Of a DNA stretch of 64,000 nt, positions 25,002-33,591 are shown piece after piece. The notes beneath the pieces were generated by a model that saw only the letters and a program-made list of their open reading frames with translations, made no database searches and was not told the origin of the DNA. The stretch's first letter is position 1. Every line of letters starts with the position of its first letter. Position numbers and translations under genes: made by a program. This DNA comes from Eubacteriales bacterium (lineage in GTDB: Bacteria; Bacillota; Clostridia; Lachnospirales; Lachnospiraceae): contig JAUNPJ010000004.1 of assembly GCA_030536755.1 (NCBI GenBank), positions 18,105-82,104 on the forward strand. The letters are read 5' to 3'.

Positions 25002-26618
25002 ATGAAACTGACGTATGAAGGAATAAAAAATCGTGAGGGATGGGAAACAGCTGGTATCACCCTTCCTGGCTATGATGTGGAGGCGGTTGCAGAGGCAACC
25101 AAAAAAGCTCCAAGATGGGTACATTTTGGAATTGGTAATATCTTCCGTGTTTTCCTCGGAGGAATCGCGGATACTCTTCTTGAGAAGGGGGAAATGGACA
25201 GGGGTATTACCTGTGTGGAGGCATTTGATTATGATGTGGTAGACAAGATTTATGATCCTTTTGATAATCTGTCATTGAGTGTAATCCTTCATGGAGACGG
25301 AACACAGGATAAAAAAGTCATCGGCTCACTTACTGAGGCAATCAAGGCGCAGTGTGATCAGCCTGAGGCATGGAATCGTCTGAAAGAAATTTTTGCAGCA
25401 CCAAGTCTGCAGATGGTATCCTTTACGATTACGGAGAAAGGTTATGCACTGAAAAAAGCAGATGGAAATTTCCTTCCGTTTATTGAAAAGGATATTGAGA
25501 ACGGACCGGAAGAGGCAACAAGTGCGATGGCAATCGTGACAGCGATGCTTCTGGAGCGTTATCAGAAAGGTGCTACTCCTCTGTCTCTGGTATCTATGGA
25601 CAACTGCTCCAAGAATGGCGAAAAATTCAGAGAGTCTGTTCTGGAAATGACAGAAGAATGGAAAAAACGCGGCTTTGTGGATGATGGATTTGCTGCTTAT
25701 GTCAACGATGAGAGCAAGGTTGCTTTCCCATGGACTATGATTGATAAGATCACACCAAGACCAAGTGAGAAGATTGCCGCTGAGCTGGAGGCAGCCGGTG
25801 TAGAAAACATGCAGCCGGTCATCACTTCCAAAAGAACTTATATCGCTCCGTTTGTCAATGCAGAGGGACCACAGTATCTGGTTGTGGAGGACAGCTTCCC
25901 GAATGGCCGTCCGGCTCTGGAGAAAGCAGGTGTGTATGTGGCAGACCGCGACACCGTAAACAAATCTGAGAGAATGAAAGTAACGGTATGCCTGAACCCG
26001 ATTCATACGGCACTTGGACCATATGGATGTGTACTGGGCTATGAACTGTTCCCGGATGAGATGAGAGATCCGGATATGCTCAAGCTGGCAAATGTGGTGG
26101 GATACAAAGAGGGTATGGACGTTGTCCCGGATCCTGTAATCCTTTCTCCGAAGGCATTCCTGGATGAACTGATGACGGACAGATTCCCGAATATGTATCT
26201 GGGTGATACATGTCTGAGACTGTGCACCGATTCTTCTCAGGGACTTGGCGTTCGCTTCGGTGTGACCGTACAGTCTTATGTAGAAAAATATGGAGATGCC
26301 AAAAAACTGATCGGTATTCCTCTTGCAATTACCGGATGGCTGCGTTATCTGCTCGGCGTGGATGATGAGGGCAACAAGTATGAGCTCGCTCCAGACCCAA
26401 TGGCAGAAGAAATCAGAGAGAGACTGGATGGCATCGTGGTAGGCGATCCTTCTACTCTGAAGGATCAGCTGAAATGGATTCTTTCGAATGAGAGTGTATT
26501 CTTTATTAACCTGTATGACGCAGGAATCGGAACTCTGATTGAAGATATGTTCCGCGAAGAAATCGCAGGACCCGGTGCAGTCAGAGCGACTGTTCAGAAA
26601 TACCTTGCACAAATCTGA
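25002..26618 (+). CDS. Mannitol dehydrogenase/fructuronate reductase family oxidoreductase
   Basis: Polyol-specific long-chain dehydrogenase/reductase, 538 residues from ATG 25002 (after AAGGAGAAGAAGG; upstream in-frame ATG 24930 lies in the operator and lacks a ribosome site). Seen: VHFGIGNIFRVF, SFTITEKGY, SMDNCSKNGEKF, FPWTMIDKITPRP, and CLNPIHTALG with the catalytic Asn and His that work with an upstream Lys. It is a paralogue of the UxuB at 58980, but sits among sugar-epimerase and sorbitol-dehydrogenase genes, so it may interconvert a ketose and a hexitol and not fructuronate and mannonate. The family is certain; the substrate is not. Confidence 0.88.
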   Translation: MKLTYEGIKNREGWETAGITLPGYDVEAVAEATKKAPRWVHFGIGNIFRVFLGGIADTLLEKGEMDRGITCVEAFDYDVVDKIYDPFDNLSLSVILHGDGTQDKKVIGSLTEAIKAQCDQPEAWNRLKEIFAAPSLQMVSFTITEKGYALKKADGNFLPFIEKDIENGPEEATSAMAIVTAMLLERYQKGATPLSLVSMDNCSKNGEKFRESVLEMTEEWKKRGFVDDGFAAYVNDESKVAFPWTMIDKITPRPSEKIAAELEAAGVENMQPVITSKRTYIAPFVNAEGPQYLVVEDSFPNGRPALEKAGVYVADRDTVNKSERMKVTVCLNPIHTALGPYGCVLGYELFPDEMRDPDMLKLANVVGYKEGMDVVPDPVILSPKAFLDELMTDRFPNMYLGDTCLRLCTDSSQGLGVRFGVTVQSYVEKYGDAKKLIGIPLAITGWLRYLLGVDDEGNKYELAPDPMAEEIRERLDGIVVGDPSTLKDQLKWILSNESVFFINLYDAGIGTLIEDMFREEIAGPGAVRATVQKYLAQI

Positions 26619-26639
26619 TATTAAGTTAGGAGGGCTGAC

Positions 26640-27527
26640 ATGAAATATGGAATTTATTTTGCTTACTGGGAAAAAGAATGGGGAGCAGATCAGCTTGCTT
26701 ATGTAAAAAAAGTAAAAGAACTTGGATTTGATGTTCTCGAGATTTCTCTGGCTGCGATCCGAGATCTGGACAAAGCGGGATTGGATCGCTTTAAAGATGC
26801 AGCGAGAGCATATGATGTAACATTGACAGCCGGTTATGGTCCGGCTGCCAGTGAGAACCTTGCTTCGGCAGATGAGGCGATTGTAAAAAATGCAATTTCC
26901 TTTTACACCGATATGCTGAAAAAACTGGAATATCTGGATATTCATACGTTGGGCGGAGGAATTTATTCTTACTGGCCGGTTGACTACTCCAAACCGATCG
27001 ACAAAAAGGGAGACTGGGCGCGCAGTGTAAAAAATGTTCGTACCGTTGCAAAGATAGCAGGAGAGTGCGGTGTGGATTATTGTCTGGAAGTGCTCAATCG
27101 TTTTGAGGGCTACCTTTTGAATACGGCAAAAGAAGCCGTACAGTTTGTAGAAGAGGTAGACGAGCCGGCTGTCAAGGTGATGCTGGATACCTTCCATATG
27201 AATATTGAAGAAGACAGTATGACCGATGCGATTCTGACAGCGGGGGATAAACTGGGACATTTCCATGTCGGTGAGAACAACCGCCGTGTGCCCGGAACGG
27301 GAAATACTCCATGGGCAGAGATCGGCAAGGCATTGCACCGTGTAAATTATCAGGGAAATGTTGTCATGGAACCGTTTGTCATGCCGGGAGGACAGGTTGG
27401 CAGTGATATCAAGATCTGGAGAGATATTGTGGAACATACCGATCTGGCTTCTCTGGACCGTGACGCAGCACAGTCTGTCAACTTCCTGAGACATGTATTT
27501 TGTGATTACTGTTCACATGGCAATTGA
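26640..27527 (+). CDS. Ketose 3-epimerase (D-allulose/D-tagatose 3-epimerase family)
   Basis: 295-residue TIM barrel of the sugar phosphate isomerase/epimerase superfamily. The metal-binding tetrad of allulose (psicose) epimerases is in place: Glu150 in CLEVLNRFE, Asp183 in MLDTFHMNIEED, His209 in GHFHVGENNR and Glu244 in VMEPFV. MKYGIYFAYWEKEW at the start and IDKKGDWARSV also fit the allulose epimerase group, which interconverts D-fructose and D-allulose or D-tagatose and D-sorbose. AGGAGGGCTGAC sets the start; it follows the dehydrogenase by 21 bp. The last residues (about DYCSHGN) are encoded by a short MITE-like insertion that supplies the stop codon. Confidence 0.9.
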   Translation: MKYGIYFAYWEKEWGADQLAYVKKVKELGFDVLEISLAAIRDLDKAGLDRFKDAARAYDVTLTAGYGPAASENLASADEAIVKNAISFYTDMLKKLEYLDIHTLGGGIYSYWPVDYSKPIDKKGDWARSVKNVRTVAKIAGECGVDYCLEVLNRFEGYLLNTAKEAVQFVEEVDEPAVKVMLDTFHMNIEEDSMTDAILTAGDKLGHFHVGENNRRVPGTGNTPWAEIGKALHRVNYQGNVVMEPFVMPGGQVGSDIKIWRDIVEHTDLASLDRDAAQSVNFLRHVFCDYCSHGN

Positions 27528-27553
27528 AACAATCTGGAACTGCGTATTTTGTG
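27495..27553 (+). repeat. Short MITE-like insertion with flanking direct repeats
   Basis: A 39-base segment (27505-27543) beginning ATTACTGTTCACATGGCA resembles the left end of the 143-bp MITE and ends with AATCTGGAA, as inside the MITE. It is flanked by GTATTTTGTG on both sides (27495-27504 and 27544-27553). It overlaps the end of the epimerase gene. Confidence 0.6.
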
Positions 27554-27564
27554 TAACTTTACAA

Positions 27565-27608
27565 TTGACGAAACAGAAAGCGGGTGCTATAATTAAGATA
27601 CTTAATTA
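27565..27608 (+). promoter_or_regulatory. Promoter of the second ROK gene with overlapping palindromic operator
   Basis: TTGACG (27565-27570), 17 bases, TATAAT (27588-27593). The perfect palindrome TAATTAAG-ATA-CTTAATTA (27590-27608) overlaps the -10 box, as expected for autorepression. Confidence 0.8.
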
Positions 27609-27654
27609 AAGACATAAATAAAGTATAAAACAAAATAGTCAGGCAGGTGATAAG

Positions 27655-28821
27655 ATGAAACGCGGAGCAAGCAACATGGAAGTAAAACGGATGAATCGAA
27701 ACCGTATATTCCGCTACATAAACGGAACGGACAAGACTTCAATGCCGGATATTGCCGCTGCCCTTGGCATGAGTGGCCCTACAGTCCTTCAGATTGTAAA
27801 AGAGCTGATGGAATTGTCCTTGGTAAAAGAAGTCGGAACGTTTCAATCCACAGGAGGAAGAAAAGCAAAAGCAATTGCTGTTGAACAGGAATATTGTTAC
27901 TCTCTGGGGGTCGATATCACGCGGAATCATCTGAGTTTTGTCCTGATCGATCTGGCGGAGAATATTCAGAAATATGTTCGAATCAGAAAATCATTTGTAT
28001 TTGAAGAAACGTATTTTTCAGAGATCAGAGAACTTCTGGAAGAGTTCGTGGAAAGCTGTCAGATTCCCAAAGACAAGATTATCGGTGTGGGAATTTCTGT
28101 CCCTGGCATTGTAGATCAGGTACAGAACAAAATCACCAGGGCACATACCTTAAATCTGCTGAATGTAGACGGCAGTATTTTTTCAAAGTACATTCCATAT
28201 CCGTACACGCTGCTCAACGATGCAAATGCAGCGGTGATGGCAGAGTGTTCGAAAGAGGAAAATCCTGGAAACATGGCATATCTGTCTCTGAGCAATACGG
28301 TAGGAGGTGCCTTGGTTTTCAAACAAAACGGCATAAATGAAATGGGCTATCAGAATGGTCTGTTTGAAAAAATTTATACCGGTGATAACTGGCGCAGCGG
28401 AGAGTTTGGACATATGGTCATTCATCCGGGAGGAAGAACCTGCTATTGCGGCAAGGAAGGATGCCTGGATGCATATTGCTCAGCGCTTCGGCTTGCGGAT
28501 TTGACAGATGGTGATCTGGGGGCTTTTTTTCGGGAAATGGAAAATGGCAGCCGCGAATTTCAAGGAGTCTGGGAGACGTATCTGGATGATCTGGCGATTG
28601 CGGTAGATAATCTGAGAATGTGTTTTGATTGCGATGTAGTCCTCGGTGGTTATGTGGGAAGCTATATGGAGCCGTATCTTGAACAGCTGCAGGAAAAAGT
28701 TGCAAAGAAAAATACTTTCGGCTACACAGGGGATTATCTTAAGGTTTGCAAATACCGCACAGAAATGTCGGCTCTTGGAGCGGCAGTCTACCAGATTGAA
28801 AACTATATCAATACCATTTAG
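27655..28821 (+). CDS. ROK family transcriptional regulator
   Basis: 388 residues. N-terminal helix-turn-helix (about 10-70: TSMPDIAAALGMSGPTVLQIVKELMELSLVKEVG) and ROK domain with GVDITRNHLSFVLIDL, GVGISVPGIVD, SNTVGGALVF and zinc motif CYCGKEGCLDAYC. The kinase phosphate motif is degenerate, so it is a regulator. It is encoded before a Zn-dependent polyol dehydrogenase that follows after 40 bp, probably in the same transcript. The palindrome on its own promoter, with a related TTAATTA core before the SDR-ABC operon at 30095, suggests it governs the downstream half of this locus. Confidence 0.9.
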   Translation: MKRGASNMEVKRMNRNRIFRYINGTDKTSMPDIAAALGMSGPTVLQIVKELMELSLVKEVGTFQSTGGRKAKAIAVEQEYCYSLGVDITRNHLSFVLIDLAENIQKYVRIRKSFVFEETYFSEIRELLEEFVESCQIPKDKIIGVGISVPGIVDQVQNKITRAHTLNLLNVDGSIFSKYIPYPYTLLNDANAAVMAECSKEENPGNMAYLSLSNTVGGALVFKQNGINEMGYQNGLFEKIYTGDNWRSGEFGHMVIHPGGRTCYCGKEGCLDAYCSALRLADLTDGDLGAFFREMENGSREFQGVWETYLDDLAIAVDNLRMCFDCDVVLGGYVGSYMEPYLEQLQEKVAKKNTFGYTGDYLKVCKYRTEMSALGAAVYQIENYINTI

Positions 28822-28861
28822 CCTTTAATAAAAATCTTAATAGTATAAGGAGGAAACAGTT

Positions 28862-29911
28862 GTGGAAGGAACAATGAAAGTAGCAGTCATGAATGGAATC
28901 GGGAAAATGGGTTATACAGAAAGACCGATTCCAGTACCGGCAGACAATGAAGTGCTGGTAAAACTTGAGTATGTAGGTATCTGCGGAAGCGATATGCACT
29001 ACTATGAGATGGGGAGAATCGGTGATTATGTGGTAGAGCCGCCATTTGTTCTCGGACATGAGCCTGGCGGTGTAGTTGTCGAAGTCGGCAAGGATGTTAC
29101 GCATCTGAAAGTGGGGGACAGAGTTGCTCTGGAACCTGGAAAGACCTGTGGAAAATGTAAATTCTGCCGTGAAGGCAAATACAATCTGTGTCCGGATGTT
29201 GTATTCTTTGCAACTCCTCCGGTAGATGGTGTATTCCAGGAATATGTGGCACATGAGGCAGATCTTTGCTTCAAACTGCCAGACAATGTGAGCACACTGG
29301 AAGGCGCTCTGATCGAGCCTCTGTCTGTAGGTTTCCATGCTGCAAAACAGGGTGGTGCATGTGCTGGACAGACTGCAGTTGTATTTGGTGCAGGATGTAT
29401 CGGACTGGTATCCATGATGGCGCTCAAAGCCTGTGGTGTATCCAGAGTCTATGTTGTGGATATTATGGAAAAACGTCTGGAGAAGGCTCTGGAGCTTGGT
29501 GCAGACGGTGTCATCAACGGTAAAGAGTGTGATGTAGTAGAGAAAGCAAAAGAACTGACCGGCGGATGGGGCTTTGACCTTGCAATTGAGACTGCGGGTA
29601 CAGAGATTACAACGAATCAGGCAATTCAGGCAGTCTGCAAAGGCGCTACGATTGTCTGCGTAGGTTATGGCAAAACCGGTATGATGAATATGATGATGAG
29701 CCTTGCTCTGGACAAAGAACTTACCTTTAAGACGGTATTCCGTTATCGTCACATTTATCCAATGGCAATTGAAGCTGTTGCACAGGGGAAAGTCAACCTG
29801 AAGGGCATTGCCACACATATTTTTGACTTTGATGATATTCAGACAGCAATGGATCGAAGCGTAAATGAGAAAGCAGAAATCGTGAAGGCTGTCGTAAAGA
29901 TTGCAAAATAA
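28862..29911 (+). CDS. Zinc-dependent medium-chain dehydrogenase, sorbitol/xylitol dehydrogenase type
   Basis: NAD-linked MDR enzyme that oxidises a polyol to a ketose. The 349 residues match sorbitol dehydrogenases. Catalytic zinc ligands: Cys41 in GICGSDMHYY and the His-Glu pair in GHEPGG; the structural zinc site CGKCKFCREGKYNLC is intact; the Rossmann motif GAGCIGLVSMMALK is followed by VVDI, favouring NAD. GTG 28862 is chosen as start because AAGGAGG sits 8 bases before it; ATG 28874 would be too far. Together with the ketose 3-epimerase it can form a polyol-ketose-epimer route. The exact polyol is unknown. Confidence 0.9.
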   Translation: MEGTMKVAVMNGIGKMGYTERPIPVPADNEVLVKLEYVGICGSDMHYYEMGRIGDYVVEPPFVLGHEPGGVVVEVGKDVTHLKVGDRVALEPGKTCGKCKFCREGKYNLCPDVVFFATPPVDGVFQEYVAHEADLCFKLPDNVSTLEGALIEPLSVGFHAAKQGGACAGQTAVVFGAGCIGLVSMMALKACGVSRVYVVDIMEKRLEKALELGADGVINGKECDVVEKAKELTGGWGFDLAIETAGTEITTNQAIQAVCKGATIVCVGYGKTGMMNMMMSLALDKELTFKTVFRYRHIYPMAIEAVAQGKVNLKGIATHIFDFDDIQTAMDRSVNEKAEIVKAVVKIAK

Positions 29912-29952
29912 ACAATCCCGGGGCTTTGAAGCTTTTGTTAAAATAGCATAAA

Positions 29953-30030
29953 AAATCTGATTAAAATTTGTTTGTTATTGCGTCTTGCACAAAAGGCGAT
30001 TGAAACATATAATTTAATTAAATCAGATTT
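29953..30030 (+). promoter_or_regulatory. Promoter and dyads before the SDR-ABC operon
   Basis: TTGCAC (29985-29990), 17 bases, TATAAT (30008-30013). The palindrome ATTTAATTAAAT (30012-30023) overlaps the -10 as in the ROK promoter at 27588. A wider inverted repeat, AAATCTGATTAA (29953-29964) with TTAAATCAGATTT (30018-30030), brackets the promoter. Confidence 0.65.
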
Positions 30031-30094
30031 ATGAAACGACTTTATAAAAGGGTTTCGAAAAATAACTTTTATCAAAAGCAAGGAGGATAAGGAA

Positions 30095-30871
30095 ATGGGA
30101 ATTATCGAGAAAATGAGATTGGATGGAAAAGCAATTTATGTAACAGGTGCAGCCAGCGGAATTGGTAAATGTGCAGCAATGGCATTTGCTGAGGCAGGTG
30201 CAGACGTAGCGATCGTTGACATCAACATCGAAGGCGCAGAGAAAGTTGCAAAAGAAATTGCTGAGGCAACAGGATCCAAAACAATTGCGATTAAGTGTGA
30301 CGTAACAAACCAGGAAGACGTTGAGGCAATGGTTGCCAAAGTTGTTGAGACATACGGCAAACTCGATGCATGCTACAACAACGCTGGTATCGCACTGAAT
30401 GTTCCTGCTGAGGAAATGACTTATGAGCAGTGGTTAAAAGTTATCAACATCAACTTAAACGGTGTGTTCCTCTGTGCAACAGCAGCCGGAAGAGTGATGC
30501 TGAAACAGGGATATGGTTCCATCATCAATACAGCTTCCATGTCCGGACATATTGTAAATGTTCCGCAGCCACAGTGTGCATACAATGCATCAAAGGCAGG
30601 CGTTATTCTTCTGACAAAATCTCTGGCAGTTGAATGGGCAAAAAAAGGTGTTCGTGTAAACTGCATCAGCCCGGGATACATTGGAACAGACCTGATCATG
30701 AATGCCCCTCATCTGAAACCATTGATTGAAGAGTGGAACGCAATGGCTCCAATGGGAAGACTTGGAAAACCGGAAGAGTTACAGTCTATTCTGGTATACC
30801 TTGCAGGAGACACCAGCACATTCACAACAGGTTCTGATATCGTAGTAGACGGAGCATTTACCTGCTTCTAA
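30095..30871 (+). CDS. Short-chain dehydrogenase/reductase in the sugar ABC operon
   Basis: 258-residue classical SDR. Cofactor motif TGAASGIGKC, VDIN after the second strand (NAD preference), NNAGIA, catalytic Ser in NTASMSG, and YNASK with catalytic Tyr and Lys; a C-terminal TTGSDIVVDG closes the fold. First gene of an operon with a ribose-type ABC importer, so it probably acts on the imported sugar or polyol (for example polyol to ketose). Only 40 to 45 percent of the sequence pattern is shared with the SDR at 19101, by eye, so they are not recent duplicates. Substrate unknown. Confidence 0.88.
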   Translation: MGIIEKMRLDGKAIYVTGAASGIGKCAAMAFAEAGADVAIVDINIEGAEKVAKEIAEATGSKTIAIKCDVTNQEDVEAMVAKVVETYGKLDACYNNAGIALNVPAEEMTYEQWLKVININLNGVFLCATAAGRVMLKQGYGSIINTASMSGHIVNVPQPQCAYNASKAGVILLTKSLAVEWAKKGVRVNCISPGYIGTDLIMNAPHLKPLIEEWNAMAPMGRLGKPEELQSILVYLAGDTSTFTTGSDIVVDGAFTCF

Positions 30872-30886
30872 AACAAAGATTTTTAT

Positions 30887-30912
30887 CACTGCGGCAGAGA
30901 AGGGCTGCAGTG
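30887..30912 (+). other. Intercistronic hairpin between SDR and binding-protein genes
   Basis: CACTGC and GCAGTG pair across a 14-base loop with possible inner pairs; an A-run follows. Probably a partial terminator or RNA-stability element. Confidence 0.4.
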
Positions 30913-30952
30913 TTAAAAAAATATACTAATCCAAAAAAAGGAGGACATCAAA

Positions 30953-31987
30953 ATGAAAAAGAGATTAGTTGCATTATTACTGGGTGCTACAATGGTAGCA
31001 AGTGCATTAGTTGGATGCGGCGGTGGAGATGACGCTGCTGCAACAGACGGTGCTGCAACAGAAGAGGCTGCTGACGGGGAAGAAGCAGCTGGCGGCAAAA
31101 AAATCGGTATCACAATCCAGAACTATGAGAACGCTTACTGGGCAGGCGTTATGAGCAAACTGGATCAGATTCTGAAAGACAATGGCTATGAAGCTACTAT
31201 CGTTGGATGTGAGGAGAACTCCGGTAAACAGATCGAGCAGATCGAGAACTTTATCACAGCTGGATGTGACCTGATCATGGTTCATCCAAACGATGCAGAT
31301 GCAGTAGAAGAAGTTTGTGGACGTGCAATGAAAGAGGGCATCAAAGTTATGTGCTGGGATAACCCAATGGAAAACACAACAGCAAACTGGGTACTTGACA
31401 ACACAGAGCTTGGAAAAGAAATTGGTAAGACAGCAGCAAACTTCATTAATGAGCATTACACAGCAGACAACAAAGCGGAAGTTTGTGTCATCGGTAAACC
31501 GGATACACAGGTTCTGTTAGAGAGACAGAATGGTATTGAGGCAGGCCTTGAGGAGTACTGCGAGGACAATTATGAGATCGTGGCAACCATTGACGGTGTT
31601 GTAAACAACGAAGTACAGACAAAGGCTGAGACAGTTCTTCAGGCTCACCCGGATTGTAAAGTATGGGTAGGTGTAGGTGCTGGTGCCATGATCGGTTCCA
31701 ACACAGCTCTGCTTGCGAAATACGGCGGCGCTGGAAAGATTCCGGAAGACTGTGGTGTTATCACAACTGACGTTACAAAAGAGCAGTTAGATTCTCTTCA
31801 GGCTGGTGACGAGGCTGTTAGAGCTATCGTAGGTTTCGAGGGATCCAACACAGATACAGCTCAGGCATGTTTCGAAATGTTCGAGAGAATTCTCAGCGGC
31901 GAGGACTTCTCTGCTGATAAGAACGTTTACAGACCATTATGCGAGATCAACATGGACAACATTGAAGAGATCCAGGCTGGTATGTAA
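30953..31987 (+). CDS. Ribose-type sugar ABC transporter substrate-binding lipoprotein
   Basis: 344-residue precursor with lipobox LVGC (Cys22), then an acidic Ala-rich linker (about 25-47) and a periplasmic-binding-protein type I fold of the RbsB/LacI-like kind: GKKIGITIQNYENAYWAGVM, ENFITAGCDLIMVHPNDADAV, VCVIGKPDTQVLLERQNGIEAGL, AHPDCKVWVGVGAG. It lies on the outer face of the membrane and delivers a sugar or polyol to the ATPase/permease pair downstream. AAAGGAGGACATC precedes ATG 30953. Confidence 0.93.
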   Translation: MKKRLVALLLGATMVASALVGCGGGDDAAATDGAATEEAADGEEAAGGKKIGITIQNYENAYWAGVMSKLDQILKDNGYEATIVGCEENSGKQIEQIENFITAGCDLIMVHPNDADAVEEVCGRAMKEGIKVMCWDNPMENTTANWVLDNTELGKEIGKTAANFINEHYTADNKAEVCVIGKPDTQVLLERQNGIEAGLEEYCEDNYEIVATIDGVVNNEVQTKAETVLQAHPDCKVWVGVGAGAMIGSNTALLAKYGGAGKIPEDCGVITTDVTKEQLDSLQAGDEAVRAIVGFEGSNTDTAQACFEMFERILSGEDFSADKNVYRPLCEINMDNIEEIQAGM

Positions 31988-32029
31988 TTCGTTGAATGTA
32001 AAGAGAAACTGGTAACAAAGTAACAGGGG

Positions 32030-32046
32030 GCGGCTAAAGCAGCCGC
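32030..32046 (+). other. Intercistronic hairpin between binding-protein and ATPase genes
   Basis: GCGGCT-aaagc-AGCCGC, a compact 6-bp GC stem without a T-run. This position is where many ABC operons reduce downstream expression relative to the binding protein. Confidence 0.5.
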
Positions 32047-32077
32047 TCCTATATAATTAAGATCACGGGGGATGAGT

Positions 32078-33589
32078 ATGAGCGAAGAATATGTATTACA
32101 ATTACAGCATATAAGAAAAGAATACCCGGGTGTTGTTGCGCTGAAAGATGTTACTCTTGAACTGAAAAAAGGTGAGATTCTCGCACTGATCGGAGAGAAT
32201 GGAGCAGGTAAATCAACTCTGATCAAATGCTGTTCCGGAGCTGTTATTCCTACTTCCGGTAAGATCATTGTAAATGGAAAAGAATTTACAAGCATGACAC
32301 CTCAGCTCGCAGCAGAGAATGGAATTGCTATTATTTATCAGGAGTTTAATAACGTAAAAGAATTATCAGCCGCAGAGAACCTGTTTTTGGGACGGCCGAT
32401 TCGAAAAGGAATTGTAGTTGACAAGGCAGCGATGGAAAAAGAAGCTGCAAAAGCGTTTGACCGCTTACATATTAAGATTAATCCTAAGACATTGATGAAA
32501 GACCTGACAGTAGGATATCAGCAGATGGTTGAGATTGCAAAAGCGATTCAGCAGAATGCAAACGTTTTGATTATGGATGAACCTTCCGCACCTTTAACAA
32601 GTGCAGAAGTTGAGAGCATGTTTGAAGTAGTAGAACAGCTTCGTTCCGAAGGCGTTTCTATTATTTACATCTCTCATAGATTGGACGAGATTTATCGTCT
32701 GTCTGATAGAATCGTAGTAATCCGAGACGGAGAGTATGTAAAGACTCTGATTACGAAAAACAGTCACGTGCAGGAATTAATTCAGCTCATGGTAGGTCGT
32801 GAACTGACACAGACATATCCGCCTCGCGGCGATTGTATCAACAAAAATGAAGTATTCTTAGAGCTTCAGAATGTGACCGGAAACGGTGATAAGAATATCA
32901 ACTTAAAGGTTCACAAAGGTGAGATTCTTGGTCTCGGTGGACTGGTTGGTGCGGGACGTACAGAGCTTGCAGAGATGATCTTCGGTGCAGCCCGCAAGGA
33001 GTCCGGAAAGATTATTTTCAAAGGAAAAGAAATTAATCCAAAGAGCCCAAGAGAGGCGATTGACCTTGGAGTAGCTCTGGTGCCAGAGGACAGAAAACGT
33101 CATGGTGCTATGCTTGGTATTTCTATTAAGAATAATATCAATATGCCGATATACGAGAGAAACTCAAAATTCAGCGTGATTGATTCAAAGAAGGAATGGG
33201 AGATTGCTGAAAAATATGAGAAAAATATGGCAATCAAGACACCGTCTCTGAATCAGCTCGTGAAAAACCTCAGTGGTGGTAACCAGCAGAAGGTAATCCT
33301 CGGAAGATGGTTGGCAGCAGATTCTGAGTTGATTATTTTCGACGAGCCGACTCGTGGTATTGACGTAGGTGCAAAATACGAAATCTACAAATTGATGAAT
33401 GATCTGGTAGAAAAAGAAGGAAAAGCAATTCTGATGATTTCCTCTGAAATGGAAGAGTTAATGGGAATGTCAGACAGAATTGTAGTGCTGGCAGAAGGTA
33501 ATCAGACTGGAGAGCTTATGAAAGACGAATTCAGTCAGGAGAGAATTATGGCATTTGCATCAGCAGCTAAAGCTCAGGAGGGAGAGTAA
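32078..33589 (+). CDS. Ribose-type sugar ABC transporter ATPase (tandem ABC domains)
   Basis: 503 residues with two ABC modules, as in RbsA/MglA. First: GENGAGKST Walker A, YQEF Q-loop, signature-like LTVGYQQMVEIAKA, Walker B LIMDEPSAPL. Second: degenerate Walker A GLVGAGRTE, canonical LSGGNQQKVILGRWL and Walker B IIFDEPTRGIDVGAK. This asymmetry is normal for the family. Start ATG 32078 is preferred to the ATG at 32072, which directly abuts the CGGGGGA ribosome site. Energises the permease encoded 2 bp downstream. Confidence 0.95.
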   Translation: MSEEYVLQLQHIRKEYPGVVALKDVTLELKKGEILALIGENGAGKSTLIKCCSGAVIPTSGKIIVNGKEFTSMTPQLAAENGIAIIYQEFNNVKELSAAENLFLGRPIRKGIVVDKAAMEKEAAKAFDRLHIKINPKTLMKDLTVGYQQMVEIAKAIQQNANVLIMDEPSAPLTSAEVESMFEVVEQLRSEGVSIIYISHRLDEIYRLSDRIVVIRDGEYVKTLITKNSHVQELIQLMVGRELTQTYPPRGDCINKNEVFLELQNVTGNGDKNINLKVHKGEILGLGGLVGAGRTELAEMIFGAARKESGKIIFKGKEINPKSPREAIDLGVALVPEDRKRHGAMLGISIKNNINMPIYERNSKFSVIDSKKEWEIAEKYEKNMAIKTPSLNQLVKNLSGGNQQKVILGRWLAADSELIIFDEPTRGIDVGAKYEIYKLMNDLVEKEGKAILMISSEMEELMGMSDRIVVLAEGNQTGELMKDEFSQERIMAFASAAKAQEGE

Positions 33590-33591
33590 TT

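Noticed and set aside
25326-27494. 722-codon open frame on the minus strand
   Set aside because: It lies fully opposite two well-recognised genes (polyol dehydrogenase and epimerase), has no family resemblance, and reflects codon bias of the real genes.
30095-30871. Hydroxysteroid dehydrogenase for bile acids
   Set aside because: Gut Lachnospiraceae carry such SDRs, but no diagnostic residues are evident and the gene is in a sugar ABC operon.
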